DNA of 64,000 nucleotides, taken from the NCBI RefSeq assembly GCF_026341125.1, contig NZ_JAPEOR010000002.1, positions 3,217,001 to 3,281,000 of the forward strand. Direction: 5' to 3'. The notes beneath the pieces were generated by a model, which worked only from the letters and a program-made list of their open reading frames with translations, made no database searches and was not told the origin of the DNA. The position numbers and the translations under genes were made by a program. The stretch comes from Streptomyces sp. NBC_01142 (GTDB lineage: Bacteria; Actinomycetota; Actinomycetes; Streptomycetales; Streptomycetaceae). Shown piece after piece: positions 26,385 through 35,583 of this stretch (position 1 is the first letter of the stretch; each line of letters starts with the position of its first letter).

Positions 26385-28211
26385 CTAGAACGCGGCCTCG
26401 TCCAGGTCCATCAGCGAGGTGTCCACGGTCTCGGCGAGCGCGCGCTCGGCCGAGACACCCGGCAGGACGTTGGCGGCGAAGAACTTCGCGGCCGCGATCT
26501 TGCCCTGGTAGAACGGCACGTCCTTGGCGGACGCCGTCTGCAGCTTCTCCGCCGCGACGGCCGCGCCGCGCAGCAGCAGGTAACCGACGACCACGTCGCC
26601 CGAGGCGAGCAGCAGGCGGGTGGTGTTGAGGCCCACCTTGTAGATGTTCTTGACGTCCTCGCCGGTGGCGATGAGGTCGTTCGTCATCGTGCCGACGATC
26701 GCCTCAAGGTCGACCGCGGCCTTGGCGAGCGCGTCGCGGGCCGGGGCCAGCTCCTCGCCGCCGGTGCCGACCGCCAGGAACTTCTTGATCTCCTCGGACA
26801 GGGTGTTCAGCGCCTGGCCCTGGTCGCGGACGATCTTCCGGAAGAAGTAGTCCTGGCCCTGGATGGCCGTGGTGCCCTCGTAGAGGGTGTCGATCTTGGC
26901 GTCCCGGATGTACTGCTCGACCGGGTACTCCTGCAGGTAGCCGGAGCCGCCGAAGGTCTGCAGCGACTGGGCCAGCTGCTCGTACGACCTCTCGGAGCCG
27001 TAGCCCTTCACGATCGGCAGCAGCAGGTCGTTCAGCGCGACGAGCGCCTTGGCGTCCTCGTCCGCGGCCTCCTTGACGGCGATCTCGTCCTGGACGGAGG
27101 CGGTGTAGAGCACCAGGGCGCGCATGCCCTCGGCGTACGCCTTCTGCGTCATCAGCGAGCGGCGGACGTCCGGGTGGTGCGTGATGGTGACCTTGGGCGC
27201 GGACTTGTCCGCGAAGTTCACCAGGTCCTGGCCCTGGACGCGCTCCTTGGCGTACTCGAGCGCGTTGAGGTAGCCGGAGGACAGGGTCGCGATGGCCTTC
27301 GTGCCGACCATCATCCGGGCGAACTCGATGATCATGAACATCTGGCGGATGCCGTCGTGCTTGTCGCCGATCAGCCAGCCCTTGGCGGGGTGCCGGTCGC
27401 CGAAGGTCATCTCGCAGGTGTTGGAGGCCTTCAGGCCCATCTTGTGCTCGACGTTCGTGGCGTAGACGCCGTTGCGCTCGCCCAGCTCGCCGGTCTCCCA
27501 GTCGAAGTGGAACTTCGGCACGAGGAAGAGGGAGAGACCCTTGGTGCCGGGGCCGTGGCCCTCGGGGCGGGCCAGCACGTAGTGAAGGATGTTCTCCTCC
27601 ATGTCGTGCTCACCGGAGGTGATGAAGCGCTTCACGCCCTCGATGTGCCAGGAGCCGTCGTCCTGCTGCACGGCCTTGGTGCGCCCGGCGCCGACGTCCG
27701 AGCCGGCGTCCGGCTCGGTGAGGACCATGGTGGAGCCCCAGCGCTTCTCGACGGCTATCTCGGCGACCTTCTTCTGCGCCTCGTTGCCCTCCGTGAAGAG
27801 GATGCCGGCGAAGGCCGGGCCGGAGGAGTACATCCAGACGGCCGGGTTGGAGCCGAGGAGCAGCTCCGCGTAGGACCAGATCAGGGAGCGGGGCGAGGTG
27901 GTGCCGCCGATCTCCTCGGGCAGGCCCAGACGCCAGTACTCGGAGTCCATGAAGGCCTTGTAGCTCTTCTTGAAGGACGCCGGGACGGGCGCGGTGTTGG
28001 TCTCCGGGTCGAAGACCGGAGGGTTGCGGTCCGCGTCCGCGAAGGACTCGGCGAGCTCGTTCTCGGCGAGACGCGCGATCTCGTCGAGGATGCTCTTGGC
28101 GGTGTCGACGTCCATCTCCGCGAACGGGCCGGTGCCGTACAGCTTGTCGCGCCCGAGGACCTCGAAGAGGTTGAACTCGATGTCGCGGAGATTCGACTTG
28201 TAGTGCCCCAT
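26385..28211 (-). CDS. Long FadE5-like acyl-CoA dehydrogenase
   Basis: FAD enzyme of 608 residues that oxidises acyl-CoA to enoyl-CoA. ATG 28211 (GGAG 8 bp upstream) gives [20 protein letters not shown]; the frame extends 15 codons further without support. Seen: FAD-binding [20 protein letters not shown] and [14 protein letters not shown]; the ACAD C-terminal domain with [42 protein letters not shown], where Glu of YEGT is the likely catalytic base. The 608-residue length and the N- and C-terminal extensions match the FadE5 class known in Mycobacterium, which has broad chain-length use. A TetR-like operator lies upstream. Confidence 0.94.
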   Translation of the reverse strand: MGHYKSNLRDIEFNLFEVLGRDKLYGTGPFAEMDVDTAKSILDEIARLAENELAESFADADRNPPVFDPETNTAPVPASFKKSYKAFMDSEYWRLGLPEEIGGTTSPRSLIWSYAELLLGSNPAVWMYSSGPAFAGILFTEGNEAQKKVAEIAVEKRWGSTMVLTEPDAGSDVGAGRTKAVQQDDGSWHIEGVKRFITSGEHDMEENILHYVLARPEGHGPGTKGLSLFLVPKFHFDWETGELGERNGVYATNVEHKMGLKASNTCEMTFGDRHPAKGWLIGDKHDGIRQMFMIIEFARMMVGTKAIATLSSGYLNALEYAKERVQGQDLVNFADKSAPKVTITHHPDVRRSLMTQKAYAEGMRALVLYTASVQDEIAVKEAADEDAKALVALNDLLLPIVKGYGSERSYEQLAQSLQTFGGSGYLQEYPVEQYIRDAKIDTLYEGTTAIQGQDYFFRKIVRDQGQALNTLSEEIKKFLAVGTGGEELAPARDALAKAAVDLEAIVGTMTNDLIATGEDVKNIYKVGLNTTRLLLASGDVVVGYLLLRGAAVAAEKLQTASAKDVPFYQGKIAAAKFFAANVLPGVSAERALAETVDTSLMDLDEAAF

Positions 28212-28269
28212 GGCGACGGCTCCGTAAGGATCGGGAGGCGGATTGCTCATCCACATACCAGCAAGTAGC

Positions 28270-28293
28270 TACCGATGATGCTACCCGTCGGTA
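28270..28293. promoter_or_regulatory. Candidate TetR-type operator of the acyl-CoA dehydrogenase gene
   Basis: TACCGA at 28270-28275 and TCGGTA at 28288-28293 form an inverted repeat with a 12-bp spacer; TACC-4N-GGTA also occurs at 28282-28293. It sits about 60-80 bp upstream of the start codon. TACC/GGTA half-sites are common at TetR-controlled fatty-acid genes in actinobacteria (family knowledge). Confidence 0.45.
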
Positions 28294-28472
28294 ATAAGAC
28301 GCAACCCCTGACGGGTCATCTGTGACACGACTCGCCGCCGGGGTGCGGGAGCGTGACGGACGGTGTGCGGAACCGGGGGCATCGTCGCCGTCGGTGACGG
28401 TGTTCACGGGGGAACGTCCTGGGCCGGTGGCCGGTCCCGGGCCTGCAGCACCCGCGGGCGCGGCGGACTCAG

Positions 28473-28478
28473 TACCCT
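28473..28478 (+). promoter_or_regulatory. -10 hexamer of a probable leaderless gene
   Basis: TACCCT lies 7 bp before the ATG at 28486, and no ribosome site is present. This spacing places transcription start at or near the A of the start codon. Confidence 0.55.
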
Positions 28479-28485
28479 TGCGCCC

Positions 28486-28935
28486 ATGTACGGCTACGAC
28501 CAGAACCCGGGCGCCCAGCAGCAGTATGTGCCGCAGCAGCCCCACTACAGCGAGCAGCCGCTGTACCCCGAGCCGTCGCCCCCCTCTCTCGCCGACGCGG
28601 TGCGGGCCTTCACCACCGCGTCGCTGTCCGCCGAGGACTTCCAGCAGATCTTCGCGACCTCGAAGGTCTACTGCCCGCGCGGCGACAATCCCGGGTTCCT
28701 GGCGCTGCACAACACCCAGCAGCCGGTCATCCCGATGTTCACCTCGCTCAAGGAACTGCGCAGGTACGCGGGCAAGGAGTCCAAGTACTTCGTGATCACC
28801 GGTGCGGAGGTGATCGACCTGCTGCCCACCGGGTACGGCTTCGTCCTCGACATGGAGGGCGACCACCGGATGGTGTTCGACGCGAAGGCCGTGGAGCAGA
28901 TGGTCGACTTCGCGATGCGGCGGATGTACGGCTGA
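28486..28935 (+). CDS. SseB-family protein
   Basis: 149 residues. N-terminal 30 residues are Gln/Tyr/Pro-rich (QNPGAQQQYVPQQPHYSEQP). The SseB-like fold follows: VYCPRGDNPGFLALHNTQQPVIPMFTSLKELRRYAGKESKYFVITGAEVIDLLPTGYGFVLDMEGDHRMVFDAKAVEQMV. SseB-family members include serine-sensitivity enhancer proteins and SseB-like accessory proteins of no known catalysis. Translation probably starts on a leaderless message. A long perfect hairpin ends the unit. Confidence 0.8.
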   Translation: MYGYDQNPGAQQQYVPQQPHYSEQPLYPEPSPPSLADAVRAFTTASLSAEDFQQIFATSKVYCPRGDNPGFLALHNTQQPVIPMFTSLKELRRYAGKESKYFVITGAEVIDLLPTGYGFVLDMEGDHRMVFDAKAVEQMVDFAMRRMYG

Positions 28936-28956
28936 TCTCCGCCGAAATGTGAGTGA

Positions 28957-28988
28957 AAGGCGCCCGGGGAATGTTCCCCGGGCGCCTT
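28957..28988. terminator. Perfect 15-bp hairpin terminator
   Basis: AAGGCGCCCGGGGAA (28957-28971), 2-nt loop, then the exact complement TTCCCCGGGCGCCTT (28974-28988). It is between the SseB-like and pirin genes, both on the plus strand. Confidence 0.9.
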
Positions 28989-29052
28989 CGGTTGTGCGGG
29001 GTGGCAAGAAGTTCACGCTTCAACTAACCTGGTCGCACAAGGAGGGCCCGTC

Positions 29053-30006
29053 ATGCCTGCAGTGACTGTCGAGAATCCGCTCACCCTGCCGCGCGTCTCC
29101 GCGCCGGCCGAGGCCGCGGCGCGTCCCGTGCTCGCCGTGACCACGGCGCCCGCAGGGTTCGAGGGGGAGGGCTTCCCGGTGCGACGTGCGTTCGCCGGGA
29201 TCAACTACCAGTACCTCGACCCGTTCATCATGATGGACCAGATGGGTGAGGTGGAGTACGCCGCCGGAGAGCCGAAGGGAACCCCCTGGCATCCGCACCG
29301 CGGCTTCGAGACGGTCACCTATCTGATCGACGGCACCTTCGTCCACCAGGACAGCAACGGTGGCGGTGGGACCATACGCAACGGCGACACCCAGTGGATG
29401 ACAGCGGGCTCGGGCCTGCTCCACATCGAGGCGCCGCCGGAGTCGCTGGTCTTGTCCGGCGGTCTCTTCCACGGCCTCCAGCTGTGGGTGAACCTGCCGG
29501 CGAGCGACAAGATGATGGACCCCAGATACCAGGACATCCGCGGCGGCGAGGTCCAGCTGCTGACCTCGCCGGACGGCGGGGCGCTGCTGCGGGTCATCGC
29601 GGGGGAGCTGGGCGGGCACGAGGGGCCCGGCATCACGCACACGCCGATCACGATGATCCACGCGACACTGCGGCCGGGCGCGGAGGTCACGCTGCCGTGG
29701 CGGGAGGACTTCAACGGCCTGGCGTACGTCCTGGCGGGGCGGGGCGCGGTGGGCACGGAGCGCCGGCCGGTCCGTACGGGCCAGACGGCGGTGTTCGGTA
29801 CGGGTTCCTCGCTGACGGTCCGCGCGGACGAGTCCCAGGACTCGAACAGCCCGGACCTGGAGATCGTGCTGCTGGGCGGGAGCCCGATCCGGGAGCCGAT
29901 GGCGCACTACGGCCCGTTCGTGATGAACAGCCACGCGGAGCTGAAGAAGGCCTTCGAGGACTTCCAGGCGGGGCGTTTGGGCACGGTCCCGGCGGACGGG
30001 AGCTGA
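29053..30006 (+). CDS. Pirin-family protein
   Basis: Double-cupin metalloprotein of 317 residues; ATG 29053 after GGAGGG. The N-cupin has the pirin metal signature in TPWHPHRGFETVTYLIDGTF, with further His/Glu at SGLLHIEAPPESLVLSGGLFHGLQLWVNLP. The C-cupin begins at about residue 190 (GPGITHTPITMIHATLRPGAEVTLPWRED). Bacterial pirins are iron-binding and some have quercetinase-like or regulatory activity; which applies here is unknown. Preceding DNA (after the terminator) has a short untranslated leader. Confidence 0.92.
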   Translation: MPAVTVENPLTLPRVSAPAEAAARPVLAVTTAPAGFEGEGFPVRRAFAGINYQYLDPFIMMDQMGEVEYAAGEPKGTPWHPHRGFETVTYLIDGTFVHQDSNGGGGTIRNGDTQWMTAGSGLLHIEAPPESLVLSGGLFHGLQLWVNLPASDKMMDPRYQDIRGGEVQLLTSPDGGALLRVIAGELGGHEGPGITHTPITMIHATLRPGAEVTLPWREDFNGLAYVLAGRGAVGTERRPVRTGQTAVFGTGSSLTVRADESQDSNSPDLEIVLLGGSPIREPMAHYGPFVMNSHAELKKAFEDFQAGRLGTVPADGS

Positions 30007-30124
30007 CGCTCTGGGGCGGGCCCGTCCCCAGGATCTGTCCCCGCCCGCCCTTGAAGGTGGCGGGCGGTGTCCCCCCGCCGCCCTGCCCACGCCTCCGTGC
30101 GGGCTGCGCCGCCCGGCGGTGTGT

Positions 30125-30159
30125 GCCGCCCTCCCGCCCGTCCCCGGCGGGAGGGCGGC
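30125..30159. terminator. Perfect 14-bp hairpin between convergent genes
   Basis: GCCGCCCTCCCGCC (30125-30138), 7-nt loop, GGCGGGAGGGCGGC (30146-30159). It lies in the 241-bp gap between the pirin gene (+) and the fused regulator gene (-). The rest of the gap is plain GC-rich DNA. Confidence 0.8.
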
Positions 30160-30247
30160 GGCTTCGCGTCGCGGGGGGTCGTGGTCTGTCTGTCGTGGGC
30201 GGGCCGGGGGTCCGCGTCGCGGGGCAAGGCAGCTGTCCATCCGCTGT

Positions 30248-31003
30248 CTATCCGCGATCTGAACTCGGCTCGGCAGTGCCGCCTGAGGTCGCCTCGGGTT
30301 TCGTGTGGAGGATTTCGCGGGCCTGGTCCGCGGCGCGGGCGATGCTCTCGGAGACGAAGTCGAGGAAGCGGGCGATGTTCTCGAGGCGGGCGGCGGCCGG
30401 GGTGCCGGGGCCGAGGACGGTGACGCCCTGCCGCGCGGTGTCGACGAGCTGGGCGGTGGACCGGGCGCTGGCCATCATGGATTGGTACCAGACGTCGTCG
30501 TCGACGATGTAGCGCTCGCGGCGGCGTTCGTCGCGTTCCCGGCGGATGAGGCCCTGACTCTCGAGGAACGCGATCGCTTTGGAGATGGACGCCGGGCTGA
30601 CCTGGAGGCGCTGAACGAGTTCGGACGCGGTGAGGCTGCCCGCGTCGCTGGTGCAGAGGCAGGCCAGCACCCGGGCCATCATCTTGGGCACGCCCGATTG
30701 CATGAGGACGGTGGTGAACGTCTCCTCGTACTCGCGCACCGCCTCGGCGTCGCGTCCGTGGGCCTGCGGGGGCGCCTGAGGCCCTCGGGGCGCCGTCTGC
30801 CTGCGCCGGTGGGCGCGGCGTTCGGTGGCGCGGTGGGCCAGGTCGGCACGGTAGGCGGTGGGGCCGTCGTTGCGCATCACCTCGCGCGTGATCGTCGAGG
30901 TCGGGCGGTCGAGGCGTCTGGCGATCTCCGCGTAGGCGAGGCCGTCGGCCAGTCCCAGCGCGATCTGCTGGCGTTCCTGCTGGGTGAGTCTGCCTCCCGG
31001 CAT
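30248..31003 (-). CDS. Regulator fusing an IS30-like HTH to a MarR/GbsR-type wHTH
   Basis: 251 residues from ATG 31003 (GGGAG 6 bp upstream). Residues 1-65 (LTQQERQQIALGLADGLAYAEIARRLDRPTSTITREVMRNDG followed by YRADLAHRATERRAHRRR) are like the N-terminal HTH_38 of IS30-family transposases. Residues about 85-190 form a wHTH of the MarR/GbsR group (LTASELVQRLQVSPASISKAIAFLESQGLIRRERDERRRERYIVDDD). There is no DDE catalytic domain, so it is a regulator with a domesticated transposase HTH, not an active transposase. It diverges from the DUF4097 gene across GTTGC/GCAAC half-sites, which are its probable targets. Confidence 0.85.
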   Translation of the reverse strand: MPGGRLTQQERQQIALGLADGLAYAEIARRLDRPTSTITREVMRNDGPTAYRADLAHRATERRAHRRRQTAPRGPQAPPQAHGRDAEAVREYEETFTTVLMQSGVPKMMARVLACLCTSDAGSLTASELVQRLQVSPASISKAIAFLESQGLIRRERDERRRERYIVDDDVWYQSMMASARSTAQLVDTARQGVTVLGPGTPAAARLENIARFLDFVSESIARAADQAREILHTKPEATSGGTAEPSSDRG

Positions 31004-31061
31004 CGCGATCTCCCTTCACGCTTCCCTGATGCCTCCAGCATAGCGTTCACTCCCAATCCAA

Positions 31062-31184
31062 TGCAACGAACCGGATGACTGTCGTTGCGTTAAAACCCAG
31101 GCCGTTGCAACGATAGTTGGGCTTCTACCTGCATAAATGCAGATTGTTCGCAACGATTGTGTTGCAAGGATATTGAATGCAACG
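31062..31184. promoter_or_regulatory. Array of GTTGC/GCAAC half-sites in a divergent promoter
   Basis: Half-sites: GCAAC at 31063-31067, GTTGC at 31084-31088, a palindrome CGTTGCAACG at 31103-31112, GCAAC at 31150-31154, GTTGC at 31161-31165 and GCAAC at 31179-31183. A separate palindrome CTGCAT-AA-ATGCAG is at 31129-31142. The 224-bp region is between the regulator and DUF4097 starts and is lower in GC than its surroundings, so both promoters are probably here. Confidence 0.65.
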
Positions 31185-31227
31185 TAGCGTTTCCGGTGTC
31201 AGAAACAACGAGCCGAAGGAGAGCACG

Positions 31228-31899
31228 ATGCAGAAGTTCGACACCCCCACCCCGGTGACCGCCGTCCTCGACATCCCCGCGGGACACATCCGGTTCATCG
31301 CCGCCGACCGGGCCGACACCACGGTCGAGATCCTGCCCGCGGACGCCTCGAAGAGCCGCGACGTGAAGGCGGCGGAGCAGATCGAGGTCGCATACGGCGA
31401 CGGCGTCCTGCGGATCGAGACCCCGGCGGCGGCGAACCGGATCCTCGGCAGCTCCGGATCCGTCGAGGTGACGGTCCAGCTGCCCGCCGGCTCCCGCATC
31501 GAGGCGAAGGCGTCCAGCGCCGAGCTCCGGGGCGTCGGACGGCTCGGCGACGTCACCTTCGAGGGCGCGCACGGCTCGATCAAGCTCGACGAGGCCGCGA
31601 GTGCCCGCCTCACCCTCCTCGCCGGCGACGTCTCGGTCGGCCGCCTGAGCGGCCCCGCAGAGATCAACACCCAAAAGGGCGACATCCACATCGCCGAGGC
31701 CGTGCGCGGCACGGTCGCGCTGCGCACCGAGCACGGCGAGATCTCGGTCGGCGCCGCCCGCGGAGCCTCCGCCTCCCTGGACGCCGGCACCACCTACGGC
31801 CGGATCCACAACACGCTCAAGAACACCGACGGCGGCGCCGCCGGCCTGAACATCCACGCGACCACCGCCTACGGCAGCATCACCGCCCGCAGCCTCTGA
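31228..31899 (+). CDS. DUF4097 beta-helix protein
   Basis: 223 residues from ATG 31228 (AAGGAG 5 bp upstream). Repeating beta-strands (VEVTVQLPAGSRIEAKASSAELRGVGRLGDVTFEGAHGSIKLDEAASARLTLLAGDVSVGRLSGPAEINTQKGDIHI) fit DUF4097/adhesin-like right-handed beta-helix proteins. No signal peptide or membrane helix is seen. In many Streptomyces, DUF4097 genes precede a daunorubicin-type ABC exporter (recollection); here no ABC gene follows. Regulation by the divergent fused regulator is likely. Confidence 0.85.
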   Translation: MQKFDTPTPVTAVLDIPAGHIRFIAADRADTTVEILPADASKSRDVKAAEQIEVAYGDGVLRIETPAAANRILGSSGSVEVTVQLPAGSRIEAKASSAELRGVGRLGDVTFEGAHGSIKLDEAASARLTLLAGDVSVGRLSGPAEINTQKGDIHIAEAVRGTVALRTEHGEISVGAARGASASLDAGTTYGRIHNTLKNTDGGAAGLNIHATTAYGSITARSL

Positions 31900-32201
31900 A
31901 GGAGCGCCCGTCAACCGCCATGACAGCGCGGGCCGCCTCCCGCAACTCGACCCGCCGCGGGGCGGCGAGCTCCGACACCGCGTCGGCATACGCCACCCCG
32001 TCGGCGTTTCGTCTGCAAGACCCTCAACCCGGCCGACAGCTGAGCCTCGGCGAGACCGACGGCTGCTTTGCACCGTGGGTCAGTGACAGCAGGCCGGGGC
32101 CGTCACGGTGTGCGGCAGCCCCGTCCCCGACGGGCGGCTTCCGCGGCGGCAGGGTCGCAGCCTCCGGCGGCGGGCACGAACACGCCGCCGAATCCGCCTT
32201 G
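31900..32201. other. Gap between DUF4097 and the AI-2E-type permease
   Basis: 302 bp. A reading frame starting near 31909 remains open for about 60 codons but has only a GTC at the position expected for its start (after AAGGAG), so no gene is called. A longer frame from ATG 31920 joins the permease frame but its composition is unlike a protein. No other signal was found. Confidence 0.4.
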
Positions 32202-33332
32202 GTGACGGTCAGTCACTCGGGTGGGCCCCCCGGGCAGGCCCCGGGTCGCGCCCCGTGGTCACGTGGGAGCGTGCAGACACAGAAGCCGCTCCTGCCCGAT
32301 GCGGCCCGGCGGGCCGCCGCCTGGTGTGTCGTGGCGTTGCTTCTCACCGGCGTGGCTGCCGTCGGGATCTGGCTCTGCGTCACCTTTCAGGCCGCCGTCA
32401 CGCCCGTGCTCCTGGCAGTGCTCGGGACCGGGCTCCTCGGGCCGATGCACCAGCGGCTCGTCAGGATGGGGATGAACCGGTCGCTCGCCGCCGGGCTGAC
32501 CTGTGCCGCCGTGGTCGCCGTCGCCGGGGGGACCACGTACATCGTCGTCGGCGCGCTGAGCGACACCGGCGACCAGATCATCGCCTCGTTGCGGCAGGCC
32601 GCCAAGGATCTCGCCGAGCACTTCGGAGCCGCCGGGACCTCCCTGGAGGACCTCGCGGCCAATTCCAAGGATCTGCTCGGCACGTTCGGCGGGACCGCCG
32701 CGTCCGGGGTGATCAGCGGGCTGAGCGTCGTGGGCGAGGTGATCGGCACCACCGTGCTCGCCCTGTTGCTCATGTTTTTCTTTCTGCGGGACTCGGACAG
32801 AGCTGTGGGCACCCTCAGATCCCTCGTGCCGCACGCCACCGGGGACGTCGTCGAAGCCATGGGGCGCCGCGCCTTCGAGGCCGTCGAGGGATTCATGCGC
32901 GGGACCACGTTCATCGCCCTCATCGATGCCGTCTGCATCACCACCGGGCTGCTCATCCTGCGCGTCCCCGGCGCCGTCGGGCTCGGGGCGCTCGTCTTCA
33001 TCGGGGCGTACATCCCGTACCTCGGCGCCTTCATCTCCGGAGCCGTCGCCGTCCTTGTCGCGCTCGCCGACCGCGGGGTCGTGATCGCGCTCTGGGCGCT
33101 GGGTGTGGTTCTCGCGGTGCAGGTGCTGGAGGGGTATGTGCTCCAGCCCGTGATCCAGAGCCGCACCGTCCAGATGCACCCGGCCGTCGTGATGCTGGCG
33201 ATCACCGCGGGGGCGGCCGTCGCCGGGATTCTCGGCATGCTGCTCGCCGTACCGCTCACCGCCGCGGCCTTCGGCATCATCGGCGAGCTGCGGAGGCGTT
33301 ACGCCGCCGGCACCGAGGCCGCCGGCCCGTAG
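32202..33332 (+). CDS. AI-2E family transporter
   Basis: Integral membrane protein of about 376 residues; the start is uncertain (GTG 32202 and GTG 32271 are both without a good ribosome site). The membrane part has about seven or eight hydrophobic segments: AAWCVVALLLTGVAAVGIWL, VTPVLLAVLGTGLLGPM, and after a soluble section LSVVGEVIGTTVLALLLMFFFLRDSD, LGALVFIGAYIPYLGAFISGAVAVLVALADRG and ITAGAAVAGILGMLLAVPLTAAAFG. FIGAYIPYLGAFISG and GILGMLLAVPLTA are family hallmarks (AI-2 exporter TqsA/PerM family). Na+/H+ exchange and signal export have been reported for members; the substrate here is unknown. Confidence 0.85.
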   Translation: MTVSHSGGPPGQAPGRAPWSRGSVQTQKPLLPDAARRAAAWCVVALLLTGVAAVGIWLCVTFQAAVTPVLLAVLGTGLLGPMHQRLVRMGMNRSLAAGLTCAAVVAVAGGTTYIVVGALSDTGDQIIASLRQAAKDLAEHFGAAGTSLEDLAANSKDLLGTFGGTAASGVISGLSVVGEVIGTTVLALLLMFFFLRDSDRAVGTLRSLVPHATGDVVEAMGRRAFEAVEGFMRGTTFIALIDAVCITTGLLILRVPGAVGLGALVFIGAYIPYLGAFISGAVAVLVALADRGVVIALWALGVVLAVQVLEGYVLQPVIQSRTVQMHPAVVMLAITAGAAVAGILGMLLAVPLTAAAFGIIGELRRRYAAGTEAAGP

Positions 33333-33682
33333 AGCTCGCACCGGATCGCCTCGCCTCGCCTCGCCTCTCCGGTCCGGCCTGTGCCACGGTCGTCGCCGTG
33401 CGCCGCGGGGCCCGCCGCACGGGTGTGCCCTCCCGACGGGGCAGCACAAGGAGCGGCGGGAGCGGCGGGAGCAGCGGGAACAGCAAGGCCGCGATGTCGT
33501 CCTCGCGCCGGTTCGCCGGCGGCCTGGTGGTGCAGTGCGAGCGGGGGCCGTTGGAGCGCCGTCCGGCCGCTCGCGCAGCGGGCCAGAGGTGGCATGCGTA
33601 TGTCAATGAGCCGAGTGGGGGCCGGGCGGTAACCTTGCAAGGGTTGTGCCCACCCCAAAACGCTAAGACTGGATGAACGACG
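33333..33682. other. Intergenic region upstream of aspS
   Basis: 350 bp. It contains a (CCTCG)n stretch at about 33349-33367, a GCGGGA-type imperfect repeat at 33451-33485, and a short lower-GC segment (33640-33680) just before aspS that probably holds the aspS promoter. I saw no T-box or other riboswitch. Confidence 0.45.
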
Positions 33683-35455
33683 ATGCATCGGTACAGGTCC
33701 CACACCTGCGGCGAGCTCCGCGCCTCTGACGTCTCCGCCGACGTCCGGCTGAGCGGCTGGCTGCACAATCGCCGAGACCTGGGTGGCATCCTCTTCATCG
33801 ATCTGCGCGACCACTACGGCATCACGCAGCTCGTCGCCCGCCCCGGCACCCCCGCCTACGAGGCCCTCGACAAGGTCAACAAGGAGTCGGTGGTCCGCGT
33901 CGACGGCAAGGTCGTCTCGCGTGGTGCCGAGAACATCAACCCCGAGCTGCCCACCGGCGAGATCGAGGTCGAGGTCTCGGCGGTCGAGCTGCTCGGCGCC
34001 GCGCAGCAGCTGCCGTTCCAGATCAACACGGACGACGGGGTGGGCGAGGAGCGGCGTCTGGAGTACCGCTTCCTCGACCTGCGCCGCGAGCGCATGCACC
34101 GCAACATCATGCTGCGTACGGCCGTCATCTCTGCCATCCGTCACAAGATGACCGCGCTCGGCTTCAACGAGATGGCGACCCCGATCCTCACCGCGACCTC
34201 TCCCGAGGGCGCGCGCGACTTCGTGGTCCCCTCCCGGTTGAACCCCGGCAAGTTCTACGCGCTGCCGCAGGCTCCGCAGCAGTTCAAGCAGCTGCTGATG
34301 ATCTCCGGCTTCGACCGCTACTTCCAGATCGCGCCCTGCTTCCGCGACGAGGACGCCCGCGCCGACCGCTCGCCGGGCGAGTTCTACCAGCTCGACGTCG
34401 AGATGAGCTTCGTCGAGCAGGAGGACGTCTTCCAGCCGATCGAGAAGCTGATGACCGAGCTCTTCGAGGAGTTCGGCAACGGCCGCCACGTCACCTCGCC
34501 CTTCCCCCGGATCCCGTTCCGCGAGTCGATGCTGAAGTACGGCAACGACAAGCCGGACCTGCGCGCCCGGCTGGAGCTCGTCGACATCTCGGACGTCTTC
34601 GAGGGCTCGGAGTTCAAGGCCTTCGCCGGCAAGCACGTCCGCGCGCTGCCGGTGCCGGACACCGCCGCCCAGTCGCGGAAGTTCTTCGACGGCCTCGGCG
34701 ACTTCGCCGTCGAGCACGGCGCCAAGGGCCTGGCTTGGGTGCGTGTCGGTGAGGACGGCGGTCTGACCGGACCGATCGCCAAGTTCCTCACCGAGGAGAA
34801 CATCAAGGTCCTCACCGAGCGCCTCTCCCTCGCGCCCGGCCACGCGATCTTCTTCGGTGCCGGCGAGTTCGACGAGGTCTCCAAGATCATGGGCGCGGTC
34901 CGCGTCGAGGCCGCCAAGCGCGCCGGCCACTTCGAGGAGGGCGTCTTCCGGTTCTGCTGGATCGTCGACTTCCCGATGTACGAGAAGGACGAGGAGACCG
35001 GCAAGATCGACTTCTCGCACAACCCCTTCTCGATGCCTCAGGGCGGCCTCGAGGCCCTGGAGACCCAGGACCCGCTGGACATCCTCGGCTGGCAGTACGA
35101 CATCGTCTGCAACGGCGTCGAGCTGTCCTCCGGCGCGATCCGGAACCACGAGCCCGAGCTCATGTTCAAGGCGTTCGAGATCGCCGGGTACTCCAGGGAG
35201 ACCGTGGAGCACGAGTTCTCGGGCATGCTCCGCGCCTTCCAGTTCGGTGCCCCGCCGCACGGCGGCATCGCCCCGGGCATCGACCGCATCGTGATGCTGC
35301 TGGCCGACGAGCCGAACATCCGCGAGACGATCGCCTTCCCGCTCAACGGCAACGCGCAGGACCTGATGATGGGCGCGCCGACCGAGCTGGACGAGTCCCG
35401 GCTGCGCGAGCTGAATGTCGCGCTGCGCAAGCCGGTCGCCAAGTCCGGCGAGTGA
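33683..35455 (+). CDS. aspS: Aspartyl-tRNA synthetase
   Basis: Class II synthetase of 590 residues. The anticodon-binding OB domain is N-terminal ([31 protein letters not shown]). Catalytic motifs: [57 protein letters not shown] (motif 2) and [26 protein letters not shown] (motif 3). The GAD insertion (about 300-420) makes it the bacterial type. It charges tRNA-Asp; in actinobacteria the enzyme may also charge tRNA-Asn for the amidotransferase route (family knowledge, not decided here). A hairpin follows. Confidence 0.97.
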   Translation: MHRYRSHTCGELRASDVSADVRLSGWLHNRRDLGGILFIDLRDHYGITQLVARPGTPAYEALDKVNKESVVRVDGKVVSRGAENINPELPTGEIEVEVSAVELLGAAQQLPFQINTDDGVGEERRLEYRFLDLRRERMHRNIMLRTAVISAIRHKMTALGFNEMATPILTATSPEGARDFVVPSRLNPGKFYALPQAPQQFKQLLMISGFDRYFQIAPCFRDEDARADRSPGEFYQLDVEMSFVEQEDVFQPIEKLMTELFEEFGNGRHVTSPFPRIPFRESMLKYGNDKPDLRARLELVDISDVFEGSEFKAFAGKHVRALPVPDTAAQSRKFFDGLGDFAVEHGAKGLAWVRVGEDGGLTGPIAKFLTEENIKVLTERLSLAPGHAIFFGAGEFDEVSKIMGAVRVEAAKRAGHFEEGVFRFCWIVDFPMYEKDEETGKIDFSHNPFSMPQGGLEALETQDPLDILGWQYDIVCNGVELSSGAIRNHEPELMFKAFEIAGYSRETVEHEFSGMLRAFQFGAPPHGGIAPGIDRIVMLLADEPNIRETIAFPLNGNAQDLMMGAPTELDESRLRELNVALRKPVAKSGE

Positions 35456-35481
35456 GCAGTACCTGAGAGCAGTACCTGAGA

Positions 35482-35518
35482 AAGGCCCCTTCACCGCAGC
35501 GCGCGGTGCGGGGGCCTT
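35482..35518 (+). terminator. aspS terminator
   Basis: AAGGCCCC (35482-35489) pairs with GGGGCCTT (35511-35518); an inner CACCGC/GCGGTG stem lies between. It is preceded by a 13-bp direct duplication (AGCAGTACCTGAG). Confidence 0.75.
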
Positions 35519-35583
35519 CCCGTTTCAGTGACGCAGGCGTCTTTCTCACGTTCCTGCCGGATCCGGGGTCTAGCGTCCTGACC

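Noticed and set aside
30248..31003. Remnant IS30 transposase
   Set aside because: The IS30-like part is only the HTH; no DDE domain or inverted repeats flank it, and it is joined in frame to an intact wHTH.
31909..32100. Possible small gene between DUF4097 and the AI-2E permease
   Set aside because: The ~60-codon frame follows an AAGGAG site but begins with GTC, not a start codon. The ATG at 31920 is in a different frame and reads poorly.
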